Below, in pieces: positions 1-8,996 of a DNA stretch of 64,000 bases. How positions within the stretch are numbered: position 1 is the stretch's first letter; every line of letters starts with the position of its first letter. A model generated the notes under the pieces. The model made no database searches, was not told the origin of the DNA, and saw only the letters and a list, made by a program, of their open reading frames with translations. The stretch is from the NCBI RefSeq assembly GCF_000166195.2, contig NZ_CM001403.1:3118432-3182431 (forward strand), given 5' to 3'. This stretch comes from Mucilaginibacter paludis DSM 18603. Lineage in GTDB: Bacteria; Bacteroidota; Bacteroidia; Sphingobacteriales; Sphingobacteriaceae. Made by a program: the position numbers and the translations under genes.

Positions 1-212
1 ATAATATACCATTCATCTTTTTCAGCAAAGCAAACAAATTCCCCATGCCGTAGTATTTTATTACATTAAAACGAATTGTTAATCCGCACTTTGGCCTATC
101 TTCATGGTTATAAATTAATAGAGCAGTTAACATTAAAATTGATCAGTAAAACACTTTGCATAGCACAGCAGGATTAATTTTCGACCATTTTTTAATATTT
201 TGTTTATCACAC

Positions 213-1430
213 ATGAAAAAATCACTGGCCATCATCGCCTTCTTGATCATCAGCGTTCAAATAACCTTCGCCCAGGGCAAACTGCTTAACGGCATCTGGC
301 ATGCATCCATTAAAACAGCATCCGGAAAATTAATCCCTTTTAATTTTGAGATCAAAGGAGTTGATAAAAAGCAAATGGCTATTTTAAATGGCGATGAGCA
401 TTTCCAAGTGCCCGACGTAAAAATCCAGTCGGATTCGGTATTGGTGCATCTGCCGCTGTTTGATTCGGAGTTGAGGCTGGCTTTTGACGGCGCCAACCTA
501 AAAGGCTATTGGATAAGGCATCTGCCCCAAAAAGATTTAAAGCTCGAATTTGCCGCGCAACCCGGCGAAAGCTACCGCATGATTAAAAACCCGGCAAAGC
601 CATTGTTTAATATTGAGGGGCGCTGGTCGGCCATATTTGCCAGCGGCGATACTACCGTAGCCGAATTGAAGCAGCAGGGCGCCCGTTTAACCGGCACCTT
701 TTTAACCACCACCGGCGATTACCGCTACCTGGAAGGCATTGTTGCTGCCGATAGCCTATACCTATCGTGCTTTGACGGCGGACACGCTTTTTTATTTACT
801 GCCAAAATAAACGATAACCATACTTTAAGCGGTGGAAAGTTTTATGCAGGTTATAGCGGGATAGACCAGTGGTTTGCCAACAAAAACGATAATGCCAAAT
901 TGCCCGATGCCTACTCGTTAACGGCGTTGAAGCCCGGCTACAAAAAGATTGCCTTTACCTTTACCGACCTGAATGGCAAAAAGGTGAGCCTAAGCGATGC
1001 GCGCTTTAAAAACAAAGTGGTGATATTGCAAATTATGGGATCGTGGTGCCCCAATTGTATGGACGAAACCGCCTATATGGTTAACTTTTATAAAAAGTAC
1101 CAGCCCAAAGGGGTTGAAGTAATTGGCCTGGCCTACGAGCGTACTACCGATTTTGAGCGATCAAAGAAAAGCCTGTCATCATTAAAAGCCCGTTTTAATG
1201 TTCCTTACCCCATCCTGGTAACAGGCTATACCAATGATAAAGGCGAACCGGCTAAAAGCCTGCCCATGCTGGCTAACTTTTTAGCTTTCCCTACCACTAT
1301 CATTATTGATAAAAAGGGCGACGTACGTAAAATACACACCGGTTTTAGCGGCCCCGGTACCGGTAATTACTACGCCGAGTTTATTAACGAGTTTGAAAAA
1401 CTGAACGACGATTTACTGGCCGAAAAATAA
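213..1430 (+). CDS. TlpA-like thioredoxin-fold protein, secreted
   Basis: Probable extracytoplasmic thiol:disulfide oxidoreductase of 405 aa. The ATG at 213 is preferred over an upstream TTG at 156 because it gives a clean signal peptide (MKKSLAIIAFL...TFAQG). The first ~240 residues are a beta-rich region of the kind preceding the redoxin domain in Bacteroidota TlpA homologues. The AhpC/TSA-Redoxin domain follows, with active site WCPNC at residues 277-281 (Trp codon at 1042) and a cis-Pro segment (AFPTTIII) near the end. It is monocistronic, facing the convergent holin-like gene across a repeat tract. Substrate is unknown; cytochrome or envelope thiol reduction is the usual family role. Confidence 0.85.
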   Translation: MKKSLAIIAFLIISVQITFAQGKLLNGIWHASIKTASGKLIPFNFEIKGVDKKQMAILNGDEHFQVPDVKIQSDSVLVHLPLFDSELRLAFDGANLKGYWIRHLPQKDLKLEFAAQPGESYRMIKNPAKPLFNIEGRWSAIFASGDTTVAELKQQGARLTGTFLTTTGDYRYLEGIVAADSLYLSCFDGGHAFLFTAKINDNHTLSGGKFYAGYSGIDQWFANKNDNAKLPDAYSLTALKPGYKKIAFTFTDLNGKKVSLSDARFKNKVVILQIMGSWCPNCMDETAYMVNFYKKYQPKGVEVIGLAYERTTDFERSKKSLSSLKARFNVPYPILVTGYTNDKGEPAKSLPMLANFLAFPTTIIIDKKGDVRKIHTGFSGPGTGNYYAEFINEFEKLNDDLLAEK

Positions 1431-1440
1431 GGTGTTTGAG

Positions 1441-1580
1441 GTGGGAGCCCTGAGCCGGGAGTCTCGAGCCCGGAGTCATGAGTCATTTTTTGAGTCTTGA
1501 CTCGTGGCTGACGACTCAAGACTCAGAACTAACTCATTATTTTTTGACTCTTGACTCAAGACTCAGTGCTCCCGACTCCA
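1441..1580. repeat. Intergenic repeat tract of GACTCAAGACTCAGAACT-type units
   Basis: About 140 bp between convergent genes, made of short units in both orientations, for example gactcaagactcagaact at 1512 and again at 1552, with reverse-complement forms gagccgggagtc and gagtcttgactc. The opposed units can fold into hairpins. The same units recur at 6283-6316 and 27006-27208. Confidence 0.75.
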
Positions 1581-1591
1581 AACCAATCCAA

Positions 1592-1930
1592 CTAATTTTT
1601 CTCCACCGTATGGAAAAGCATTTTCAATACCGCTAACACAATGGCGAATAGTGCTGCACTAAAAAAGCCCCTTACGTAAAAGCCATCTAACAGGTGGCTC
1701 ACCAGTAATACCATACATACGCTGATAATAAACGATATTAGCCCGAGTGTTAAAAAGTTAAGCGGAAAGGTTAATACGCGTAATACCAAACCAATAGTGG
1801 CATTTACTAAGGCCAGTAAAATGCCGGCAACTACTGCAGTAAAATAGCCGTTAACATGTACGCCGGGTAAAATATGGGCAGCAATTACAATGGCCAGCCC
1901 GGTTAATAATATTTCGAGTATAAATTTCAT
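1592..1930 (-). CDS. Phage holin family / four-helix membrane protein
   Basis: Small integral membrane protein of 112 aa with four predicted transmembrane segments (residues about 5-22, 30-50, 56-78, 88-107). The repeating hydrophobic blocks with Gly/Pro hinges (LPGVHVNGY, LDGFYVRGF) match the Phage_holin_4_2 (YvlD-like) superfamily, which despite its name is usually a chromosomal envelope protein in bacteria. Start ATG is at 1930. No phage genes are nearby, so a holin function is not implied. Confidence 0.75.
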   Translation of the reverse strand: MKFILEILLTGLAIVIAAHILPGVHVNGYFTAVVAGILLALVNATIGLVLRVLTFPLNFLTLGLISFIISVCMVLLVSHLLDGFYVRGFFSAALFAIVLAVLKMLFHTVEKN

Positions 1931-1974
1931 GGTTGTATATTTGAGACTACAATTTTAGTAAAAGCTTTTATTAT

Positions 1975-2406
1975 ATGCGGTGGCTTTACCTTTGTTTTTT
2001 TCTGTTAGGTTGCGCCGCCTGTAATAGCCCATCGGCAACGCCGCCTAATCCATTTACCATCCACCTGAGTAAAGATTCTCAAAGTGTTTACATCCGCGGC
2101 TTAGATTACGCTGCATTGCAGCAACTTAAAAAGGATACGCTTACGCGCGATGCCTGGCAAAGTCTGTTCCCGGTTTACAGTATGCCTGCCGATACTACTA
2201 TGAAAGATTTTCAACAGGAGCAACCCGGTACCTATACCGTGGGCGATAGTGCCGTCAACTTTAAACCCGATACGGCATTTAAAAAAATGCAGCTATACTT
2301 TGTTCGGTTTTATGGTAATAATTCTGCAATCAGCACCTTAAAGCTTCTGCAAAAAAAAGCGAATTTAAAGGGACCTCAGTATATCGAAGCGGTATTCAAA
2401 TTTTAG
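1975..2406 (+). CDS. Hypothetical lipoprotein
   Basis: Protein of 143 aa with a type II signal peptide: MRWLYLCFFLLGCAAC, where the lipobox LGCAAC gives a lipidated Cys at residue 16. The mature part is hydrophilic with no domain I recognise. It is divergent from the holin-like gene (44 bp between starts), so the two may share a promoter region. It ends 50 bp before the convergent rsmA gene. Confidence 0.65.
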   Translation: MRWLYLCFFLLGCAACNSPSATPPNPFTIHLSKDSQSVYIRGLDYAALQQLKKDTLTRDAWQSLFPVYSMPADTTMKDFQQEQPGTYTVGDSAVNFKPDTAFKKMQLYFVRFYGNNSAISTLKLLQKKANLKGPQYIEAVFKF

Positions 2407-2456
2407 ATGGTGCTCAACAAAAAAAAAGCTTTTAAAAGAAAACTTTGAAACGGTCT

Positions 2457-3236
2457 TTATCTTTCGGCGCTCACCTTGTTGGTTAGCGTAACAAAATCAG
2501 CCACACTTAATCGCTCGGCGCGGAGATCAAGCAAAGGGTCGTCGGTTATTTTTTCTTTGGGTATTACCGATGATATGGCGTTTCTTAATGTTTTGCGGCG
2601 CTGGTTAAACCCGGCTTTCACCAGTTGCCAAAAAAGTTTCTCGTCGCAGTTAAGCTCTGGTGTATCATTCCGCGTTAAACGGATCACAGCCGAAAGTACC
2701 TTAGGCGGCGGGTTAAAAACACCGGCCTTTACGGTAAATAAATATTCAACTTTATAATAGGCCTGCAAAAATACGCTGAGGATGCCATACTCCTTACTGC
2801 CGGGCTTAGCCGAGCAGCGTTCGGCTACCTCTTTCTGAAACATGCCCACAACCTCTAAAACCTGCTGGCGGTTATCCAGCACCTTAAATAAAATTTGTGA
2901 AGATATGTTATAAGGGAAATTGCCGATGATGGCAAAAGGGCTGGTAAAGGTTTTGCCGAAATCCATCTCCAAAAAATCGGCATTGATTAACCGGCTGCCC
3001 AGTTGCGGGTATTTTTTCTGAAGAAATTGGTAGCTCTCCGTATCGATATCGATCAGGTAGGTTTGGTAATCGGTTTTTTGGAGCAAAAAGTCCGACAGGA
3101 TGCCCATTCCAGGCCCAACTTCCAGCACCTGTGTGTAGTTACCATGCAGTTTAAGGCTGTTCACAATCTTTTCGGCAATGTTTTTGTCTGTTAAAAAGTG
3201 CTGACCAAGATGTTTTTTCGCCCTTACGATGCTCAT
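2457..3236 (-). CDS. rsmA: 16S rRNA (adenine1518/1519-N6)-dimethyltransferase
   Basis: Dimethylates two adjacent adenines in the helix-45 loop of 16S rRNA using S-adenosylmethionine, late in small-subunit assembly. The 259-aa length is normal for KsgA/RsmA. Visible motifs are the N-terminal GQHFL (residues 11-15), the SAM-binding EVGPGMG (39-45) and the catalytic motif IV NFPY (106-109), a variant of NLPY. The C-terminal helical domain carries FNQRRKTLRNA. Start ATG at 3236. The gene is divergent from pdxA with a 218-bp gap, whereas in many bacteria pdxA and rsmA are co-directional. Confidence 0.95.
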   Translation of the reverse strand: MSIVRAKKHLGQHFLTDKNIAEKIVNSLKLHGNYTQVLEVGPGMGILSDFLLQKTDYQTYLIDIDTESYQFLQKKYPQLGSRLINADFLEMDFGKTFTSPFAIIGNFPYNISSQILFKVLDNRQQVLEVVGMFQKEVAERCSAKPGSKEYGILSVFLQAYYKVEYLFTVKAGVFNPPPKVLSAVIRLTRNDTPELNCDEKLFWQLVKAGFNQRRKTLRNAISSVIPKEKITDDPLLDLRAERLSVADFVTLTNKVSAER

Positions 3237-3363
3237 TATTAATTTTTAAACTTAACGCAAATAACGTCATATTTGTGCTTTGTTCAGATAATGGGCATAA
3301 AAATGTTTTATTTGTATTTTGGAGAGGTTACGGCTATGCCAAATACAGCGTACAAATCATTGA

Positions 3364-3435
3364 TGAAATCACAACGCAATCGGTGAAATCATAATTAAAT
3401 ATAATCGGTGAAATCACAATACAATAGTGAAATCA
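3364..3435 (+). repeat. Four spaced TGAAATCA repeats upstream of pdxA
   Basis: The octamer TGAAATCA occurs at 3364, 3384, 3409 and 3428, with partly conserved flanks (aatcggTGAAATCAcaat). Spacing is 20, 25 and 19 bp, near two helical turns. The array ends 20 bp before the pdxA start. It could be an operator array or a decaying tandem repeat. Confidence 0.6.
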
Positions 3436-3454
3436 TCTATATATCATAAACAAC

Positions 3455-4510
<1,056 letters not shown>

Positions 4511-4903
4511 ATTTTTACCGGGCCTGAAATAATGCCATTACGTTAAATAGATTTTTTCACGGAGAGGTACAAAGTGTTTTATCCTCATGGTTAGCATTTT
4601 GTGCCTTTGCGTGAGCACATTGCCATTTTTATAGCAAGCCATTCCTAAGTTGATGGCGTTGTAGCCGCAGTTAGGCTTTTGCTTCCCACTATATTATTGA
4701 TTTTCGGCCACTTATTTGCGCCTTTGCATGCTTGTGAGGAGTGGATCATCTGTCTTCGCCTACCTGTCAAATTAAAAAAAAACAGCCTACCCTTAAAAAA
4801 ATCTTCACTATTAAGTTGTTTTCTTCGGCACTATACTGACTTTTTCGTCGTTCTTGCATATTAGTTAAAACAATTGCCTCAAATAGTATATTAAAGTTAA
4901 CTA
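4511..4903. other. Gene-free gap with an imperfect inverted repeat
   Basis: No convincing coding sequence in 393 bp. Around 4560-4615 there is an imperfect inverted repeat: CACGGAGAGGTACAAAG pairs with a later TTTGTGCCTTTGCGTG, and cctttgcatg recurs near 4720. It resembles the short dispersed cacaaaggcac-type repeats common in this phylum. Confidence 0.4.
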
Positions 4904-6097
4904 ATGAGTTCAAAATTTATAAATCGCGTTCACTCCATTGATATTTTCAGAGCCGTTACCATGTTTCTCATGATTTTTGTGAACGACATTGACGGCGTTC
5001 CCGGGGTGCCAGAATGGATTAAACATGCAGGCGAACGAACGGATGGCCTGGGTTTAGCCGATATTGTTTTCCCTGCTTTCTTGTTTATCGTAGGCCTTTC
5101 CATACCTCATGCCATCCAAAGCCGCATCAGCCGCGGCGATAGCAAAACCAAAATAGCTGCATATATCGTTATGCGTGCTTTAGCGCTCATCTTCATCGGC
5201 TTTATCCACGCCAATATGGAAACCTACAGCGACACTGCCGTAATAGCCCAGCCCTGGTGGGAGATCCAGATCACGCTTAGTTTCTTTTTAATATGGATAG
5301 ATTATCCTAAACATACCCCGCGCCTGCTGAGCTATAGTTTACGCGGCGCAGGTTTTATATTGTTGATTGTGATGTGCGCACTGTATAAAGGTGGTACCGC
5401 CGAAGCGCCCACCTGGCTGCACTTTACATGGTGGGGTATATTAGGGCTTATAGGCTGGGCCTACCTGATGTGCGCGCTTATTTACCTTTACTCGGATGGC
5501 GAACTGTATGTATTGGTTGCCGCATGGATCTTTTTCCTGCTCTTTAACCTCGACTTTCATTTCGGCTGGCTTAACTTTTTAAACGGCACACAAAATTATA
5601 TCGGCTTGGCCGGTAATGGGGCCATGCAGGCGTTTACGGCTTCGGGGCTGGTTATTTCTGTGCTGTATAACCGCTTTACCCATAACCGGCAGCCCAAGCT
5701 TATCTGGGTGGCGCTGTTCCTGCTGTCTATCATCCTGTTCAATATGGGCTTTATAGTCCGGTTTTTCAGCGGAGGTATTTCAAAGGCTAACGATACCCCA
5801 TCCTGGGTGATGATCTGTACCGCTATCAATATCATAGCCTATGGGGCATTTATGTTCCTGATGGATATGAAAGGCAAAACTGGCTGGTTCGATGCCATTA
5901 AACCCGCCGGAACCAGCACTTTAACCTGCTACTTGCTACCCTTTTTATTTTACCCCTTGTACCAAATGACCGATATAGGTTACCCCGATTTTTTAACCCA
6001 CGGTACCGGCGGACTCATCAAATGCCTCATATTTGCCTTCCTGATGGTTTGGCTGGCTGGGGTACTTGAGAAAAAACATGTACGACTAAGATTGTAA
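4904..6097 (+). CDS. DUF5009 / HGSNAT-like membrane acyltransferase family protein
   Basis: Polytopic membrane protein of 397 aa with about ten hydrophobic segments. The N-terminal block SIDIFRAVTMFLMIFVND followed by DIVFPAFLFIVGLSIP matches the DUF5009/DUF1624 families related to heparan-alpha-glucosaminide N-acetyltransferase (YeiB-like). These are thought to move acetyl groups from acetyl-CoA across the membrane onto sugars, but the substrate here is unknown. It stands alone, unlike its distant paralogue at 60542-61963, which sits in a glycan operon. Confidence 0.7.
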   Translation: MSSKFINRVHSIDIFRAVTMFLMIFVNDIDGVPGVPEWIKHAGERTDGLGLADIVFPAFLFIVGLSIPHAIQSRISRGDSKTKIAAYIVMRALALIFIGFIHANMETYSDTAVIAQPWWEIQITLSFFLIWIDYPKHTPRLLSYSLRGAGFILLIVMCALYKGGTAEAPTWLHFTWWGILGLIGWAYLMCALIYLYSDGELYVLVAAWIFFLLFNLDFHFGWLNFLNGTQNYIGLAGNGAMQAFTASGLVISVLYNRFTHNRQPKLIWVALFLLSIILFNMGFIVRFFSGGISKANDTPSWVMICTAINIIAYGAFMFLMDMKGKTGWFDAIKPAGTSTLTCYLLPFLFYPLYQMTDIGYPDFLTHGTGGLIKCLIFAFLMVWLAGVLEKKHVRLRL

Positions 6098-6407
6098 AAT
6101 ATATGGGTAGTGAAATTGAATTTAAATTGGGGCTACGATGGTGGCTGCCTGAAATTGTTTCTGCCGAAGTAATGGAAGGCGGCAATTCGGCCAGCCGGAT
6201 GAATGTGCTACTGTCGTGTCAACGATAAATGTCGGATATCGTTGAGCTAAAGTTATTAATGATCAATTAGGAATGCCGAATTTTGACTCAAGACTCCGGA
6301 CTAAGTACTCGTGACTTAACACTACCAGTGGGATCATGGCTCGTTTCTGCACTGTCGCCAAAAAAAGATTCACTATTTCCCTTTAAACCGCTATTTTGGC
6401 TTTACAA
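6098..6407. other. Intergenic region with repeat fragment and possible 41-codon ORF
   Basis: Gap of 310 bp. An open frame of 41 codons on the plus strand (6103-6228) begins 6 bp after the preceding stop; nothing identifies it, and it may be chance. At 6283-6316 there is a copy of the GACTCAAGACTC repeat family also found at 1441-1580 and 27006-27208. Confidence 0.4.
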
Positions 6408-8981
6408 ATGAAGTTATCTAAAATAAGTGCGTTACTTGTGCTTTTCCCGCTGTTAAATTATGCGCAACAAAGCAAGCCTGATACCATCATCCCGGTACAA
6501 AACGGGGTTTCGTCGGCTCTTGCTGTTTACCGGGCCCAGGTTTTGAGCGAGGTTAGCTATGCATTAAAATTTACTATTCCGGCGGATAAGAGCGAACTGA
6601 TCCCCGCCTCGGAAGATCTGCAGTTTAAGCTAAGCGATGTATCCGGTGGCTTACAAATAGATTTTAAGCAAAAAGCCGACCGTATACAACAGGTTACCGT
6701 AAACGGAAAACAGATACCGGTTAGCCATAGTAATGAGCATTTAATTATCGCGGCACAATACCTTAGCAAAGGGACCAATCAAATCCATGTGGCTTTTATG
6801 GCGGGTAGTTCGTCATTAAACCGTAACAACGATTTTTTATACACACTTTTGGTGCCAGATCGTACCCGTACGGTTTTTCCGTGCTTTGATCAACCAGACC
6901 TGAAAGCCACTTTCAAATTAACTTTAAACGTTCCGGGTGGCTGGCAAGCGGTAGCCAACGGCCCCTTAAAGGATTCGGTAACGGAAGCGAACGGCAGCAA
7001 AACGTACCGTTTTTCGCCTTCAGATAAAATCAGTACTTACTTGTTCTCGTTTGTGGGCGGTAAGTTTTTCCACACGCAACAACAGGTAAAGGGCCGCGAC
7101 ATCAACTTTTACTACCGCGAAACCGATACTGCGAAACTAAAAAGCAGCATTAACCCGGTTTTTAATATCCAGGCTGACGCTATTCAGTTTATGGAGAGCT
7201 ATACCCAGATCAAGTATCCGTTTCAAAAGTTTGATTGTATCGGTATTCCCGATTTTCAATACGGTGGTATGGAGCACGTAGGTGCCATTCAGTATAAAGC
7301 ATCTACCTTGTTTTTAGACGAAAGTGCGCCACAGGATCAGTTGATTGCCCGGTCTAACTTACTTTCGCACGAGACGGCGCACATGTGGTTTGGCGATCTG
7401 GTAACCATGCGCTGGTTTAACGATGTATGGATGAAAGAGGTGTTTGCCAACTTTATGGCAGATAAGATTGGCAACATCACCCTGAAAAACAATAATTACG
7501 ACCTTAAATTTTTAACCGACCATTATCCCGCCGCCTATGGTGTTGACCGCACAACCGGTGCTAACCCGATCCGTCAACAACTGGATAACTTACAGGATGC
7601 GGGCTCCATGTACGGTAATATTATTTACCACAAAGCGCCTATTATGATGCGCCAATTGGAACGCCTGATGGGCCCCGAAGCTTTTAAGGATGGCCTGCGC
7701 GAATATCTTAAAAAGTATGCTTACGGTAACGCATCCTGGCCCGACTTGATTGCTATACTTGATGCCCGTACACCGGTAGATCTGCAAGCATGGAACAAGG
7801 TTTGGGTAAACCAACCTGGCAGGCCGCTGTTTAGCTATCAGCTTAAAACCAGCGGGCAAAAAATAGCCAGCCTGGTAATTAATCAGAAAGGCGAGGATGG
7901 CAGCAACCGCGTGTGGCCCCAGTATTTTGAAATAACCCTGGTTTATGCCGACCATATGGAAGTGCTGCCGGTTAACATGAACCAGGCAAGTGTGAACCTC
8001 AAAATAGCACAGGGAAAACCGGCTCCTGCAGCTGTTTTATTTAACTCCAGCGGCGAAGGTTACGGCGTATTTCCGGTAGATAAAAAATCGATTGATGGTT
8101 TGCCGTTGCTTAAAAGTTCGCTCAGCCGTGCCTCGGCCTATATCAACCTCTACGAAAATATGCTTAACGGATTGGCCATATCCCCGGCTGGTTTATTAAA
8201 ATTTGACGAGGATGCGCTACTAAAGGAAACTGAAGAATTGAACATCAATATTTTACTCGATCAGCTCAGCTCGGCCTTTTGGCGCTTTACACCACGAGCC
8301 CAATGGAACGGCCAGGCGCCCGGTATTGAAAGCGCTTTATGGCAGGCGATGCAACAGGCCAATACCGCCAATGTAAAAAAGCAGCTCTTTAAAACCTACA
8401 GCAGTATAGCGCTGACCCCAACCGCGCAAGACAGGCTTTTTGAAATATGGAAAAAAAAGCAGGAACCCGCCGATATCAAGTTAACCGAAGATGATTATAT
8501 TGGTTTAGCAACCACGCTGGCTATCCGTAATTATGCCGGTTACCAGGAGATATTAAATGAACAGCTTGCCCGGATACAAAATCCCGACAGGAAATTGCGC
8601 TTGCAGTTTTTAATGCCGGCCTTATCCAATAACGTAGCCGAGCGCGATTCCTTTTTCGAGACGTTAAAAGAAGCTAAAAACCGAAGTAAAGAAGCCTGGG
8701 TAACAACAGCACTTTCGTACCTGCACCATCCTTTACGTACCGAAGCCTCCGAGAAATATTTGCCGCAAAGCCTTAATTTGTTAGCAGAGATACAACTCAC
8801 CGGTGATATATTTTTTCCGCAAAGCTGGTTGCAGTCTACGTTTAACTGGTACCAATCCCCGTCGGCAGCGGCAACTATCCGGCAGTTTTTAGCTAACAAC
8901 CCTAATTATAATCCGAAGCTAAAAGCTAAAATTCTGCAATCTGCCGATAATGTTTTCAGGGCGGAGAGGTTGGTGAAGTAG
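6408..8981 (+). CDS. M1 family zinc aminopeptidase, secreted
   Basis: Zinc metallo-aminopeptidase of 857 aa removing N-terminal residues from peptides, probably periplasmic. The ATG at 6408 is chosen over a TTG at 6396 because it starts a signal peptide ending NYAQQ. Zinc site: HETAH at 321-325 with the third ligand Glu344 in KEVFANF, 18 residues later. The exopeptidase motif is GGMEH (286-290) rather than the canonical GxMEN, so the last Asn is replaced by His. A long C-terminal helical part follows, as in large M1 enzymes. It is convergent with the helicase gene, with 15 bp between stops. Confidence 0.93.
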   Translation: MKLSKISALLVLFPLLNYAQQSKPDTIIPVQNGVSSALAVYRAQVLSEVSYALKFTIPADKSELIPASEDLQFKLSDVSGGLQIDFKQKADRIQQVTVNGKQIPVSHSNEHLIIAAQYLSKGTNQIHVAFMAGSSSLNRNNDFLYTLLVPDRTRTVFPCFDQPDLKATFKLTLNVPGGWQAVANGPLKDSVTEANGSKTYRFSPSDKISTYLFSFVGGKFFHTQQQVKGRDINFYYRETDTAKLKSSINPVFNIQADAIQFMESYTQIKYPFQKFDCIGIPDFQYGGMEHVGAIQYKASTLFLDESAPQDQLIARSNLLSHETAHMWFGDLVTMRWFNDVWMKEVFANFMADKIGNITLKNNNYDLKFLTDHYPAAYGVDRTTGANPIRQQLDNLQDAGSMYGNIIYHKAPIMMRQLERLMGPEAFKDGLREYLKKYAYGNASWPDLIAILDARTPVDLQAWNKVWVNQPGRPLFSYQLKTSGQKIASLVINQKGEDGSNRVWPQYFEITLVYADHMEVLPVNMNQASVNLKIAQGKPAPAAVLFNSSGEGYGVFPVDKKSIDGLPLLKSSLSRASAYINLYENMLNGLAISPAGLLKFDEDALLKETEELNINILLDQLSSAFWRFTPRAQWNGQAPGIESALWQAMQQANTANVKKQLFKTYSSIALTPTAQDRLFEIWKKKQEPADIKLTEDDYIGLATTLAIRNYAGYQEILNEQLARIQNPDRKLRLQFLMPALSNNVAERDSFFETLKEAKNRSKEAWVTTALSYLHHPLRTEASEKYLPQSLNLLAEIQLTGDIFFPQSWLQSTFNWYQSPSAAATIRQFLANNPNYNPKLKAKILQSADNVFRAERLVK

Positions 8982-8996
8982 AAGCGGGGATGTAGG

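Noticed and set aside
1592-1930. Prophage marker (holin)
   Set aside because: The family is mostly chromosomal in bacteria and no other phage genes occur near it.
2476-3194. Open frames on the strand opposite rsmA
   Set aside because: They are antisense shadows of a strongly supported gene, with no signal, motif or ribosome-binding context.
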